Both the position numbers and the translations under genes were made by a program. The notes under the pieces were generated by a model. It was not told where the DNA came from. It was given only the letters and a program-made list of their open reading frames with translations, and did no database searches. A DNA stretch of 64,000 nt from Bombardia bombarda (Eukaryota > Ascomycota > Sordariomycetes > Sordariales > Lasiosphaeriaceae): positions 1,202,501 to 1,266,500 of the forward strand of contig JAULSR010000007.1 of assembly GCA_030512295.1 (NCBI GenBank), given 5' to 3'. Below, in pieces: positions 47,592 through 60,106 of this stretch (its first letter is position 1; each line of letters begins with the position of its first letter).

Positions 47592-50500
47592 TGTGTCGAG
47601 CTGCAGTGTAATTTGTGTGATGTAAAAGTAGATACAGGCTCCGAGCCGTAGGATAAAAAAGGCGAATATAGTTAGAAGCTAAGAGATACTAGATCGATGT
47701 TCAAGACGATATTGCAGAAAAAAGGTAGACTGGCTACTGGCTGTCGAGAGCTAGGATGGGAAAAGGGGAGTGCTGGAATGACCGAATGGTATATAACAGC
47801 AAGAAAAGAATGAGTGACCAGCGGTTCTGTGGTGAGCCGAGAAGCAAGGGGATCGTCTGAAAAGAACGTCGGATATAAAAAGAAGAAAAAAGAGAATGTC
47901 AAATGTCCAAGCAAGACGCAAGTAACGGAAGGAAGAAAGAAGTGAGTGACAAAGGAGCGCGTGGGAGACTGTAAACAGCATATATAGCGGATAGATTGGG
48001 ACGGCATATCCATCATGGGCCAGCCAGACGGGGGTGGGGACATGTGCCGGGGATGACATCTGCTGGGAGGCGGAGCATGGGCTCCAGGGGCAGGGGCAGG
48101 GGAAAGACATGGAGTCGTCGTCTGAAGGGTAAAGAAGCAGCAGCCGAGCCCAGGGACTGTGTGGCGCGTCCTGATTGGGAAATTTTATATGGGGAGCAAG
48201 GATGAAACGTGAAGGACAAGTCGAACTGTTCAGTCCAATGGGTTGGGCGGCGCTGGCCAGCCAAGAAGGTAGCGGGGGGTTCGCCCAGGCCAAGATGCAC
48301 TGTAAAACCCGTCTTGGTATTAACGGGGTGACCTGGTGCCAGTGGCAAGGAGTTCTGGTTAAGGACACTGCCGACGGGAAATATCCAGGCTCGCCGAGAA
48401 TCTTGACCCATTATCAGAAAACCCCTGTCGCATATCAAATCGGGCGCTACTTGTTCCTGGTCGGTCTTGGTGCTTTGGTTATTAGCTCCTTGTCAAGACC
48501 CGCACTCGCGGTAGCGTGGGATGCTGGGACAAGTGGCAAGCTAGACTGCCGTCTGGCGGCAAGCATGGCGCTTGTTTTGGCCTTGTCGCAGCGGACAATG
48601 GTGTTTTACCGCCCACGACAAGAAAGATCTGCGAACATGTCTCGTTTTTGACGGAGAGTAAATAAACATAGCGCCCATGGAAGGTTAAGAGAAAAAAGGA
48701 GTGCGATCGGATGGGGAAGTGGGCGACATGAGCGACCCAACCCCACCACACCTTAATGCGCCTCCCCAGTCGTCTGCAATCTGTACCTGCGCCAGCTTGA
48801 CAGGTCCTTAATGTGAAACGGACGAACGATTGGATCAGGGTTAGCGGGCTCGGTTTTTCTTGTCGTCAGGAACGGCGAGGCTCAATTAACCACGCGAAGG
48901 ACATGCTCTGCGCCACCCTCTCAGACTTGTGCATTGATGCAGAATCAAGGCTCGGGCTGCGTCCATTTAGAATATGATAAAGATCCCGCCGAGGTTCTTG
49001 TTGGTTCTAACCATTCTTGCTTTTGCGACCCCTGAGTCGAGTCTGGGCCCAGAAGCTCTTGATAACCCCCTCTAAATTTTAGGGCTTGTCCATTCAGCGG
49101 TCGCAAAACGGTGGGGGTCCCAGTCACCCAATGTCCTCAACGTCCAATGAGAAGCCAGAACAGCATCAGACTTGCAAAGGGGCCAGGAGAGCGACTGCAT
49201 GTTCCAAACTTCAAAGTGATGAGCTGTTTGCTGTTTGTCTGTCTGCCATGCAACTAATGTCAGCTTACGGCGATGTTGGTCAAAGATGGCGAGCTGAGGT
49301 GCATCTTGAGCGGCGGTGACGACGCTTGTCTTGATGTGATGGGTCGGTATCTTCGCTGTCGGCCTGAATGAAGGAAAAGGTCTGGGCCAAGCGATCGTCT
49401 CCTGTCAATCGACGCCATCTGTGGTGTGCAAGCATCTGCGCTGCGGATGCTCGATAACCGAAGCGATGTTGCCGGATAACGTGTTCGGGAGCACAACCGA
49501 CGTGCTGATCTTTGCTGGTTGAGATGCAGCGCGAGCAGCTGTTTGCCAAAAACAGGACTGTCCAAAGACGAAAGTGGATTGACTGTTCACTGCAGTCGAC
49601 TGCAACTGCCTCGCAAGCGCGCAGCCGTGTACGAACACGCACTTTCCATTTCCATCGTCGACTTTGCCGCTCCCTTTTCCAGGTTTGGGCATGAACCACG
49701 AACCCCACCACGGCGCCTCCAGAGGCCTCTCTGTGCCACTGTGGTGAAGGGACATAATCGCTGTTAGTGAAAAGCAGATTATTGCACTCAAACCCTAACA
49801 AATTGCCGTTTTCTGAGTTTCTGCAAGGGTATCCCATGCACGAGCCACAGCAACGCTATGTTTCATGTTTTTTTCTGGGGGCTCACCCCAGACACGGCGC
49901 CTCGGCAATGCATGCCGTCCACGCGCAGGTTCAACGTTGTCCGCCATCAAACTGCATCAAACCTGGTCAGCAAATCAACATCACGAGAAGCATTTTGTTT
50001 TCGCGCACACCGACACACAAACCATTTGAGTAGCCCACGTCGTAGACATGAAACAAGAAAACGTAGCGTGCATCAGCATATCATGAAATGTTGTTTCCTT
50101 CACTCTCACTGGTTATGTCGCATTTGCTTGAAAATGACCAATCTTAGGTCTTTTTACTGATATCAAATATGACTAAACTTGGTCTGGATTTACTTTCTCC
50201 AGTGGTGCGACCTGTCGATCGGCAAGCGGCATCACGACCCTCGCCGATTATGTTATGCCTTTGTTGTGTTATCTCCAGATCTCCAATTAATCTGCCCGAG
50301 ATCTAATCGATCAGCATACTTCGACGTTTTATTGTCAAGTTGGACTGAGATGATTGATGGCGGAGATCTTGTAGTAATAAATCTCAAGCAAGTCCGCCAT
50401 TTAAGAACAATAGATGACAAGCATTATCAAAACACCTCACGGCGATTTCGATCTCTTGAAACTTATGCATCGTGATCATCCACCCCTACCTGACGAGAAA

Positions 50501-51388
50501 CACGTCATTAATGTCTCCTGCAGCCTCGACGTTTCGATGCAGACATATCATCCGCCAGTCGCAGATATATATATACATTAATGCCCAACCGCGCTCATAC
50601 CAGACCAGCTCAAAATGACACCCTCCCTCCCGCTTGCCAAGCCAGCAAGCTATATTAGCCGAAAACTGACTACACCCCGACACATAGGCGCGTCTTACAT
50701 ACAGAGTCAACACTGTTTAAAATCACCTAACACACGCATCATAAACCTATATCGCGCTTCGCTCATCACCTATACTTAGACTCAGAGTCTAGGCTCTCGG
50801 TAGTGGGTTGGGTGTCTGCAGATGTCACGCACTGGAGACTGTGCTGATGGCGCCAGTGGAGCGACTGACCTGTTTACCGCGTCACAATCCGCAACATCAT
50901 TGTGAAGGCCTCGGGATAGCTGAGATTGGAGACACATAAGTGCACGGTAGACTGCGGGTGCAGCGGCTGCGATGCCCAAGTAAGCGACATGGTGCTGGGG
51001 GGAGAGCATTGCGCTGGTGCCGAGTGAGAATGCAGAAGATGTAGGTGGAAGCATTGAGGAGAATCGTGGGAAGTCGGTTGAATCTATACCTCCTATGTGC
51101 CAACCTAATTCTATGATCACAAGCAAGCTGAAGTTAATCCTTCACAAGGTTAGAAATTACCTACCTAGGATGTCCACCTGCTAAGGTCGCGATCATTGAG
51201 TCTCCCATATATTGAGTCTAAGTAGTAATGACAGGTTAGGCTTGACTTGCTGAAATTTACCTCAGAAGACCACGATAGAAACCCCCATATCTTTCTGTGA
51301 ATGATGAGCAACTAACTGGACTGCATGCAGCAAACCACAGCGGGCTTTAGGTGCTTCTAATCTCGAGCCCGAGATATGCCCGTAAATC
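47592..51388. other. intergenic region
   Basis: About 3.8 kb without a supported gene. The first few hundred bases are the promoter and pyrimidine-rich leader of the GH16 gene on the minus strand. Frames of 158 codons (48175-48651, plus) and 185 codons (49280-49837, minus) show no domain, codon or splice evidence. A TACCTACCTAGGA motif lies at 51158-51170. Confidence 0.5.
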
Positions 51389-53398
51389 TCAGATTATTCC
51401 AGACGTCGCCTCACCATCCCACAACTCCGTCTTTGGCTCCATCACCGGCATAATCTTCCGTCTCGCGGCGGTGGCCTGTTCAAAAGCATGTCCAGCTCTC
51501 AAGAGCGCCAAGTCAGAATGTCGCCGGCCCACAAACTCAATGCCGAACCTTTACATCTGCAGTCAGCATCTGGATACCATTGCAAGAAAAGGGCAGTGTA
51601 TGTGGGCAGTACATACGGCACACCAGGACCCGTCTCGACACGGCCAAACCTGTTCCTGCTCACAGGGTGGCCCTCGGGATAACAGGCAAGCGGTACTAAC
51701 AGGACAGGACATCCGCCAAGCTCGGCTGTTATCTGTGTAGCGCCCGGGAGGACCAGAAGATCGCAGCTGTACTTATCAAGGAGCTCTGGTATCTGGTTTT
51801 GCATATGCCGCCGACGTTCTCGCGAGGCTTTGACCGCGGCCGAGTCGGGCGAATTCTCTTGGCCAACCTTTTCCGCCTGTTGCCACATGTCCATGCCGTA
51901 TTCTGTTGCCATCTCAGTAGGAGTCTCGGCGGTGTACTTGATCAGATCCGCGAGGGTGTGTAGGTCGTGAGGGTTCGTCTCGAAGGAGGCTAGGAAATCC
52001 TTCATGTCTAGCAAGTGTCAGAAACTGCATTAGTTGAAGTTGTCCAATGAGATATACTTACTGTCCCGAAGGTCCGTGAGAAAAGAGAGATGCCACTCGT
52101 CGTCTAGGTCGTCGTAGAATTCTTCGTAAAACTCCGAGAACTTGACGTCATCCACGATGGTGGCGCCAAGGTTAGCAAGGACCGATACTGCGCCATCCAG
52201 CTGTTGGTTTCGAAAGACGATGGGAGGGAAGACGTGTCTGGGTACCTGTGGAAGATTGTTTTAGAACTTTCAGTACAATGGGCGATGACATTTACTCATA
52301 CTTACGCCGATACGCAAGCCAACTAGATTGCCCTGGGCACAAGCAGTCGTGTAGTCCAAGGGTCGCTCAATACGCTCAGTGTCGCGGGTGTCTTTGATTG
52401 TGAAGTTATCCTTCTCGTCTGGTCCTGATGCATAGTTAGGCTGCAAGATCTTGTACCATGGACATCACAGTCTTTTCTCAAAGTCATGACATGCTTACCG
52501 GCAATGACATTTAAAACCATGGCGACGTCCATGACAGAAGCGCCGATGACCCCAACTGAGTCCTGCAAGCGGCTCACAATGTAAATGCCATGGCGTGAGA
52601 CGACGCCGACAGTGGGCTTGAAGCCGACGACAGCGCCCCAGGAGGAGGGCGTGATGATGCTGCCTTGGGTCTAGATAATCTGCAGTCAGATGCCGCGCAT
52701 TGTAGTTTCAGATTGCTCGGATATCCACATACCTCGGTACCCAGGGTGACAGCCGCAAGGCCAAGGGACATGGCGACAGCACTGCCAGACGAGGAGCCGG
52801 ATGGATCTTGGTTGTCGCAAAAGACGCCAAGACACTGGCCCGTGGTGGGCGACCAGCCGTTTGGCGCACTGTGTTCGGAGCGGCACTTTGCCCATTGTGA
52901 AGTTGTCGCCTTGCCCATGATGATAGCGCCGGCCTCTCTCAACTTGCTCACGACGGTGGCCTCGGAGCGTGGCCTTGCATCCACCAGGCCAGTGCAGCCC
53001 GCCGAGCTGTGCATGTCATCCGTGGTGTTAATCATGTCTTTGATCAGGACGGGTATGCCGTGAAGGGGGCCCCGTCGTTTGCCTGCGGCGAGCTCGGCAT
53101 CCAGAAGCTCGGCGGTAGAGGTGGCATTGCTGCTGAGCTGGCTGACGGGACGTAGGATGTCGTTGACTTCGCGAATTCGCGCCATGTACGTCTGCACAAA
53201 GTTTGCCCTGTTAAACGGTGACGATCAAATAAAATGGTGCTGGATGAGGCAACTGACGTCTGTCAAATGCTTGCTCGTAAACAACCCCGCATCGAGGCCT
53301 GCCCTGAGGTCGGTGATCGTGGCAAACCGCAGGGAAGCGCAAGCAGCTTTCGGCCCATCTGTCTCGGGCAGACTGGGAATTTTGATTGAGTCGGGCAT
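51389..53398 (-). CDS. amidase-signature family amidase
   Basis: Seven exons, 53398-53258, 53191-52733, 52670-52499, 52424-52306, 52245-52062, 52007-51617 and 51548-51389, encode 541 residues. The amidase signature is complete: Lys98 in GIPVLIKDMI, a Ser-rich loop GSSSGSA (cis-Ser near 180) and the nucleophile Ser204 in TETQGS. The second intron falls exactly between TE and TQGS. No signal peptide is seen, so it is probably cytosolic. Family members hydrolyse amides such as acetamide, fatty-acid amides or aryl amides; the substrate cannot be read from the sequence. The last intron uses an acceptor at GTAAAG, 51549-51550, which keeps GVPFGIEFVG in frame. The next gene upstream on the same strand ends 286 bp away. 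Confidence 0.9.
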
Positions 53399-53684
53399 GG
53401 CGGAAATTGAGTACAGTGGAGGCAGTGGGAAATCGTTTGAGAGCAAGAAGTAAGCTGCTGTGTGTAGGTACCTATGTTGGAGGGAAGGTGCAACCCACGG
53501 ATTGCCACAAGGCGGGAGAATGAAGCTATTGGCCCTCTGGTTACACAGAGCGGCTTGTTCTCCACCACGGTCATTTTGTTCAGACTGAAGTGGAGAGAGC
53601 ACGTTTGCCTACGAAACAAACAGTAAGTAATGCTTTACTAATCTTGTATTTTAGCTGATGTTGACCGACACCTCCCACACCCAA

Positions 53685-55064
53685 CTATGAATACCAAATG
53701 GCATTCGCACAACACCCCGTCGCGTTCCCAACATTAAGATCAACCCTCGCAACTGCCTTGGCAGTCCTGTACTCGACAACGCCATGCTCTGTCTCCTTTG
53801 GCCCATCCAACTTCCATATCTGCACATATCCAGTCGGCGTGTCCGTCATGGCGGCGTACTCGTCGCTCCAAAAAGCAGGCCTGATGGCGTTCGCCCAGCC
53901 GCCCTTGGTCGTCGTCGGCACCATGAACATGCGCTTGACGATGGCGCCATCAGCCGCGAGCAAAAAGACCGAGATGTATCCCACCACGTCGGCTTTCTGC
54001 TGCGAGCGGGCCGTCGCCCAGAGGTAGCGCCCCGAGGGGGAGAGCATCACCTCGGCGGACCAGTAGTTTTTGGTGTCGTAACCTTTTTTTTTGTTTTTCT
54101 TTTGTCAGCTCCTCCAGCCATGATACAATCCCTGATGGAAACAACATACCAGCAGGAATCAAACTGAACTCCTCCCCCTCCTCCCCACAACCCCATCCTC
54201 CCCATCGACCTCAAACCCCACAACCGAATTCGCCGCCTCCATCACCACATACACCCACCGTCCATTCCCGCCAACCCTCACATGCCGCGGATGCATTCCC
54301 GCCCTTTTCATCGCCCGTCTCCCCACCTCCCTCACCTTTCCCGTCGTCCCATCCACCCGATGCGTCCACACCGCGTCGCCGCTCAAGTCCGCCGAGTACA
54401 GCAGCGTATCGTTTCCCTTATTACTCCGCCCCAGCGCGAGCCCGTGCACGCCCGACGTAGCAGAGTAGTGCCACGACTGCAGCACGGTGTCAAGCGCGCC
54501 GGTGGCGTCGACAGAGATGGCCATGCCGCAGGCGTCAGGGCCGGGCCAGGACACGGTGTAGACGGTGTAGGGCGGGTAGGGGAGGGCTTCGACGAAGGCC
54601 GAGGTGGTCTTTGCGCAGGCGCCGGTGGCAGCGACGGTGCGGGTGCGGGAGACGTGGAGGGGGGTGGTGGAATTGTTTGTGGGAGACGAGGATGCGGAGT
54701 GGGAGAGGGCGTAGCTGGAGATGAAGGGTTTGTTGAGGGAGGCGCCGTAGATGTTTGTTTTGGAGTGCTGTTACGGTTGGTTATTTTCTACCGGGGTACA
54801 TAGGGGTGCGTGCTGTTATTTTCTTTGGTTGAAGTGGGGGGGGAAACACACATCAAAAGTAATCCACGCATGGCTCGCCTCGGCCGTGATGGTCTCGGCA
54901 CGGTTCAGGCTGTGCGTTTCGTCGTCGAAGACGAGCGAGTACATGAGGGCTGGGTCCATGAGGTTGCCCACGAACAGGCTGTGTACCGCGCCAGACACGC
55001 CTGTTGGCGCGTGAAGCCATAGCTGGCTGAGTGCGGCAAGGAAAACAGCCACCGCGAGCATCAT
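53685..55064 (-). CDS. secreted lactonase-fold protein, carboxy-cis,cis-muconate cyclase-like, with frame break
   Basis: Exons 55064-54852, 54767-54150 and 54082-53685 total 1229 nt, which is not a multiple of three. The start (MMLAVAVFLAALSQLWLH) looks like a signal peptide. The body matches the seven-bladed lactonase family to which 3-carboxy-cis,cis-muconate cyclase belongs: SLFVGNL, HAWITFD, SGVHGLALG, GMHPRHVRVGGNGRWVYVV, YWSAEVMLSPSGRYLWATAR, GGWANAIRPAFWSDEY and a C-terminal GCCANAIWYS. The frame is lost between EVDGEDGVV and EEFSLIPAG, where one base seems missing from the G-rich tract at about 54171-54189. A non-consensus donor at GTTCAG could bypass the shift but would delete conserved residues. 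Either a recent frameshift or a sequence error. The role in aromatic catabolism is inferred only from the family. Confidence 0.7.
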
Positions 55065-55763
55065 TAATGGTGTTGACTCTCAATATCCTTGGCTGTTACT
55101 ACAGGATAAGTGAAAATTGGGGACGGCAAAGGCCAAGAGATTAGGAGGCGGGATTGTTGGGATCGGCGGGCACACTAGCTGCTATATACTCGGTACGTGT
55201 GCCGATTTGGAGGGTGTTCGGCAGTTGGGTCTAGAACTTGGAAGGTGAACAGGCTAATATGTAGAGAAACCATTGGGAATGGGGTCCGGTGAATTGGAGT
55301 ACGCGTCTCGCAGATTGATGGTGAGGCTTGCATGCAGGGCTCTAGTCAGGGAGCGGGTAAAATGCCGAGATTTAATGAAGTGAACTGGCCAGCAAGTCAT
55401 AGCTGACCGAAAAGCGGAAACTTTGCCTGTCGATGCACTTCCCGTCGTTCATCAACAGCACGAGCAGTATCAAAAGTGTTGTAAAGAAATTAATGTCTAT
55501 AGATTACTACTAGATCCTTAACGTTCGTGATTCATCGTCCAAGCTGTCCCTATCATAATTCAGAACAAATACCAACAACCCAAGAAACCCTCGGGCACTC
55601 AACTCTAAAACTAATGATTATGAACCTCTACCAGCTTGCGCAGAGACAGAAGAAGACAAGATAAATATCAGAAAAGGAAACGGTGATCCGCTCACACAAC
55701 ATCCAATGCCCTCGTTAGGTTGATCAACCATCCTCTGTCAAGCAGTATCCCTCAATCAGACCC
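55065..55763. other. intergenic region
   Basis: Promoter side of the lactonase-like gene and 3' flank of the subtilisin gene; no coding sequence is recognised. Confidence 0.6.
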
Positions 55764-57123
55764 TTAAGCAGCCGGGTTGCCGTTGAATGCCAGAGCATTG
55801 ACCGTCCCGCTGGGGAGGTCAGTGATGACACCTTGGGTAGCAGTGTCGCGTATATAAGTGCAAAGAACCTCTGGGGTCTTGGGACCAAGGAAGGACAGCA
55901 GATAGGCACCAAGGCCAGCGATATGGGGAGTGGCCATCGAAGTGCCCGAGATGATATTCTGTTGCAACATCAGTTAGCAAAAACCTTAAATCAGTAGAAG
56001 AAAAAGAAAAACATACCGTCGCCGTGGTCCCACCAATCCAGCTCGAAAGCACATCCACACCTGGCGCAAAGACATCCACACCGGTACCGTAGTTGGAGAA
56101 CCAGGCGCGCGTGTCCGTGTCGTCAGAAGCACCAACAGTGCACACCGTCGGCTCAGACGCAGGGCTGTAGAAGGACGCATCATCGTCGCTGTTACCCGCA
56201 GCAACGGCAAGGAAGACACCAGCGCGGATCGCAGCGGCAGCGGCAGCGTTGATGGCAGTCGATTTCGAACCGCCGAGAGACAGGTTGGCGACGCTGCCGT
56301 TGGGGCAGTTGCGAGTGGCAGAGTCGGCAGCGACGTAGTCAATACCAGCAATGACGCCCGAGAGCGTGCCTGAACCACCTGCGTTGAGGACCTTGACAGC
56401 GAACAACTTCGTCTTCTTGGCGACACCGTAGGTTGCACCACCGATGGTACCGGCTACGTGAGTGCCGTGGCCGTTGCCGTCTGAGTTTTGACCATCGCCA
56501 GCAAAGTTGGCCAGCCAGGTGGCACGGCCTTCGAATTGCTGTTTGGGTAGAGTCGGGAATCAGTTATGTTTCATGCTGAAGGCATGATGGGCAGAAGCGG
56601 CGAGAGGGGACACTAACCGAGTGGTTGGTGTAGATACCGGTGTCAATGATATAGGCGCAGGTACCCGCGCCGGCGCTGTCATCATATACGTATGAGGCGG
56701 CGTTGGGGGTGTGCGACGAGATGCGAGCAAGACCCCAGGGCACGTCGGCCTGGGTGACAATCGTGTTGATGGTGATGATGGCGTCTTGCTCGATGTACTC
56801 AACCTATGTGCGTTGAGGTTAGTAAGTGATGCTTAATCGTAGGTTGATATGGCCGAACAATGACTTACTTCGGGCAGGTTCTTCACTTTCTCCAAGGCCT
56901 TAGCATCAAGCTTAGCCGAGAAGCCCTTGAACTTGCTAGCACGGTAGACATGCTTAGCGTTGACCGACTCGAGGCCGTTGATGGTGTTGAGAAGAGCGCT
57001 GTTGGACGAGCCATCCTTAAGCTTGACAATGTAGCTGTTAGGGATGAGCTGGGCGCTGCGAGACTGGATGACTGGTGCTGCAAGAGCTAGGGGCAGGAGG
57101 GAGGCTAAAGTCAAGAGATGCAT
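55764..57123 (-). CDS. secreted subtilisin-like serine protease (proteinase K family, S8)
   Basis: Four exons, 57123-56869, 56803-56618, 56538-56017 and 55958-55764, encode 385 residues, the same size as proteinase K precursors. A signal peptide (MHLLTLASLLPLALA) is followed by an I9 inhibitor propeptide (NSYIVKLKD..KGFSAKLD, ending VEYIEQDAIIT) and the mature S8 domain. The catalytic triad is complete: Asp139 (AYIIDTG), His171 (GHGTHVAG) and Ser328 (SGTSMATPH). The oxyanion Asn is visible in AVAAGNSDDD. Intron ends are standard (65, 79 and 58 bp) and exon joins are in frame. It is an extracellular alkaline endoprotease of the type used for protein scavenging and host or substrate degradation. 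The gene is intact, unlike several hydrolase genes to its left. Confidence 0.94.
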
Positions 57124-60106
57124 CGTAAATGGCTGTTTGTGATTTCAGGAGCTGAGGGTGATTCTGGTGAGAACAGAGGAGTTGTGTGCGTGGAATCTGT
57201 TGCTTGAATCTGATGAAGACTGAGAGATGCAGTTTCTTTTTCTTCCATTTCCGCCGCCCTGAAGCCCCTATTTATCGACAATAGAAGCCATGAGACGAAC
57301 GAGGAAGCCATCAAGCCTCGTTGACCTTCCCAATACGGATTTGGTCTTCCCACCACTTGAGATACCATCGAAAGCAAGACTAGGAAGGTCGTGCCGCTCC
57401 ATTCGCGGCGAGAGAGGGGAACCGTGCATGTTAGGGTGCAATTCTGGAAGGGCGGCAGCGGTGTCGGTGTGTGGTGGCTCTGGTAAGGAATAGTGCTCTT
57501 GGACTAAGCATTCAGGAACATGCATATCGCAGCCAGGAATGCTTGTAGTGGTACGGCTTGGTGGTGGGCCATGTAACTTCATGGGTGTCGGCCCCCGAGC
57601 CACGTACACGAGTGGGAGAGGCACGGTGCACAACCAGAAGGGTGTAGAAGAGTAAGCACCGAAGAGTGGAAGGTCACATCAGAAAGCACGCGAGCCGTGA
57701 CCTCGAGGGTTTCGTTAAGCTTATAAATCCGGTCGGGAATAACTGACACAGGTCGCTGGGTTGACAGGGTGACGGGCATCAGGTCGAAGCAGGAAATAGG
57801 ATGCAACGATATGCTTAGGTACTGGATGACTGGGCAAGCGTATATGCGAGTCTGACTTGAGCTGCCGATGCCCAAAGACATTTTTAACGTTGACGGCAGT
57901 TCGAAATGCCCCACCTTGGCGGAACTTTAGTATCGAACCCTGCCAAGGTTGGAGTGGGGGGTGGTGGCAATTGGAACAGAGAGTGGTAACCAAGCTCAGA
58001 GACTCAAGCAAAAGGAACGTGGTATAGCAGGAAGAGGGCCGGGTCGAGACATGTGACTTGACTGAGCTCTGAGCTGGTTGGGTAGAATGCCAAGACGTCA
58101 AGTGGTGGTTGACACGGTCACCTTCCCGGTTAGGAAATCGGGTAAAGGGGCGATCCTGTCCAAAAGCCGTCGACCTGGCTCATCCCGCCTCGAGATGGCG
58201 TCAATATTGCGATCCAGGCTGGTGGCTTGTGCTCCCATGATGGTGCCCGGTAATCCTGAGTCTTCGGCATTGTCTCGATATTCGATCGTAGGCATCCGCG
58301 GCTCGTTTCCACGTTGTCGGACTCTGGTCGTCGTCATGGCCAATATCGCCATCCGATGGTCGGGTTAATATATGCACCAGAGGGGACTTCTAATCTGGGA
58401 AGCGAGTAATATATTAGCCATCCTTCGGCAACAGCGGCTGACTAGGGAAATAGATTGAAACTAATTTGCGTAGGGGCTCCAACTCAGACCCGCGCAGACC
58501 CTTGATGCAGTCATTGCTGATATCTTCTGACTTGTGCGTCTCGAAGTAGAAGGACATAGAGCATGGTCCTTTGGTGTTCGTGTCGGTGCTGAACGTCTCG
58601 TTGCACCATTGTCGAGATATGGTCTGAGTAACGGGTTGAAGCGCTCTGGCCGCCGGGAGGGATAGTTACCGGGCAAGGTCGACGCGACGTGGAAAAGAAG
58701 CTAGGATACAGGGCCATCACCTGGTGCCACTTTCCGCTCAAAAATAGCAATGCGCATTATTCTAGGGTAGGAGATGTCGATTCTGTGACCATAGGTTTGC
58801 ATCTGACAATTCATCTGAAATAATAGCGGTGTGTTCGTGAATTATCGCTTGCATCAATTCGGTCTTGGTAGAATTAGACGGCGGGACTGGAGATCGGAGG
58901 ATGGGTCAGCGGGATGCTTCGCAGCATCAAGACTGTGAATGATTGCATTTCAAGTCGCATCAAATATTCAATCACCTACAATATAGCGAGGCCCTAGATT
59001 GTAGAGAGATTGCTATCACTCTGAATTTAGCACTAGTCTAATGGCTGCGTATGGCATGGTTTTGTGCATCTGACTCTGATTATGGTTAGCAAGAGGAGAT
59101 AAGGAATGAAGCCCGAGGAAGAAGGTGTTAGGCGTGCATGGATTGAAAGTGATGCAAGGAAAAAGAGTTTGGGACTAGAGCGAAGCTTTTCTCTGTGATT
59201 CGATCGGACACTTGGCGGGCCTGGGAGCAACCATTGAGTTGTGGCTGATCCACGACAGTGTCTGTTGGATGTGGCCCGTGGAGGCATTCTTCCATTGGTT
59301 GACCAATCTCGTTCGCTCTCAATTTGGTAGCATGAAAGCAAGTGCAATGTAGATAATGGGTAGCCGGGTAACTCCTTCCTTCTGTGTTGGTTTCGATGAT
59401 GTGTGATGGCGACGAGGGAAGGAGCGTCCGGTGATGTTCAGACGAAAGAAAGAACGAGCTAAGCCACCGCCGCAAGACATGGAAAACTTGTCCGACCCGT
59501 TTTCTGGCATGAAGCCCACTCCCGGTCCCCTTTGATAATCGACCAAGGTTGAAACAGTGATTTCCACAACGATACTAGGATACCAGCATGTACATTGACG
59601 GGAGATGCTCCCATGTGTGGAGAGGGTGTAGTGCGTTTCTGACTTGCGACCCTCCAGGCCATCCGACCCACCAACCCACCGACCCAACCGACCCAAAAGA
59701 TCATACCTAGGTAGGTACTGTCTGGAGTTGATGTGATGCCCCATGTGCGTAGGTCGATTTAAGCTTTCCCTGCAGCGACGACGGAGCACATGCCTCAAAC
59801 AGCCATACGGAGCTAGCCCGGACAGGAAGTCGCAAGCGGTTTGGCAATTCCCTGAGCCAAGATGTAGCGGATGAGATTTCACTCAATATTTCAGACAAAG
59901 ACAAGCGAAATCAATTCCTATTTCAAAAGAGCGTGCATGTCATAGCTAGTTGGCCGTTACCTGATCATAAAAATCTCTTGATCTCCATCCACTATTCCCG
60001 ACCGAAGACTTCACCTTGTCCCGCATTCTGATCATGACCAAACCTCATCATCATTCCCAATGCCATGGATTCCCTCACCAACCCAACTGGGATCGTCTGG
60101 CGCTCT
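57124..60106. other. intergenic region
   Basis: About 3 kb without a supported gene. I looked here for a UstY/DUF3328 tailoring enzyme (HxxHC motifs), on both strands, and saw none. The palindromic TACCTAGGTAGGTAC motif lies at 59704-59718. Confidence 0.5.

Noticed and set aside
48175..48651. 158-codon plus-strand frame
   Set aside because: It sits upstream of the GH16 gene and has no domain; the MGN start is probably chance.
49280..49837. 185-codon minus-strand frame overlapping several other frames
   Set aside because: Composition looks random and no motif or splice structure supports it.
59319..59882. 187-codon minus-strand frame next to the repeat-peptide gene, considered as a UstY tailoring enzyme
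   Set aside because: It lacks the HxxHC motifs and the N-terminal membrane segment of DUF3328 proteins.
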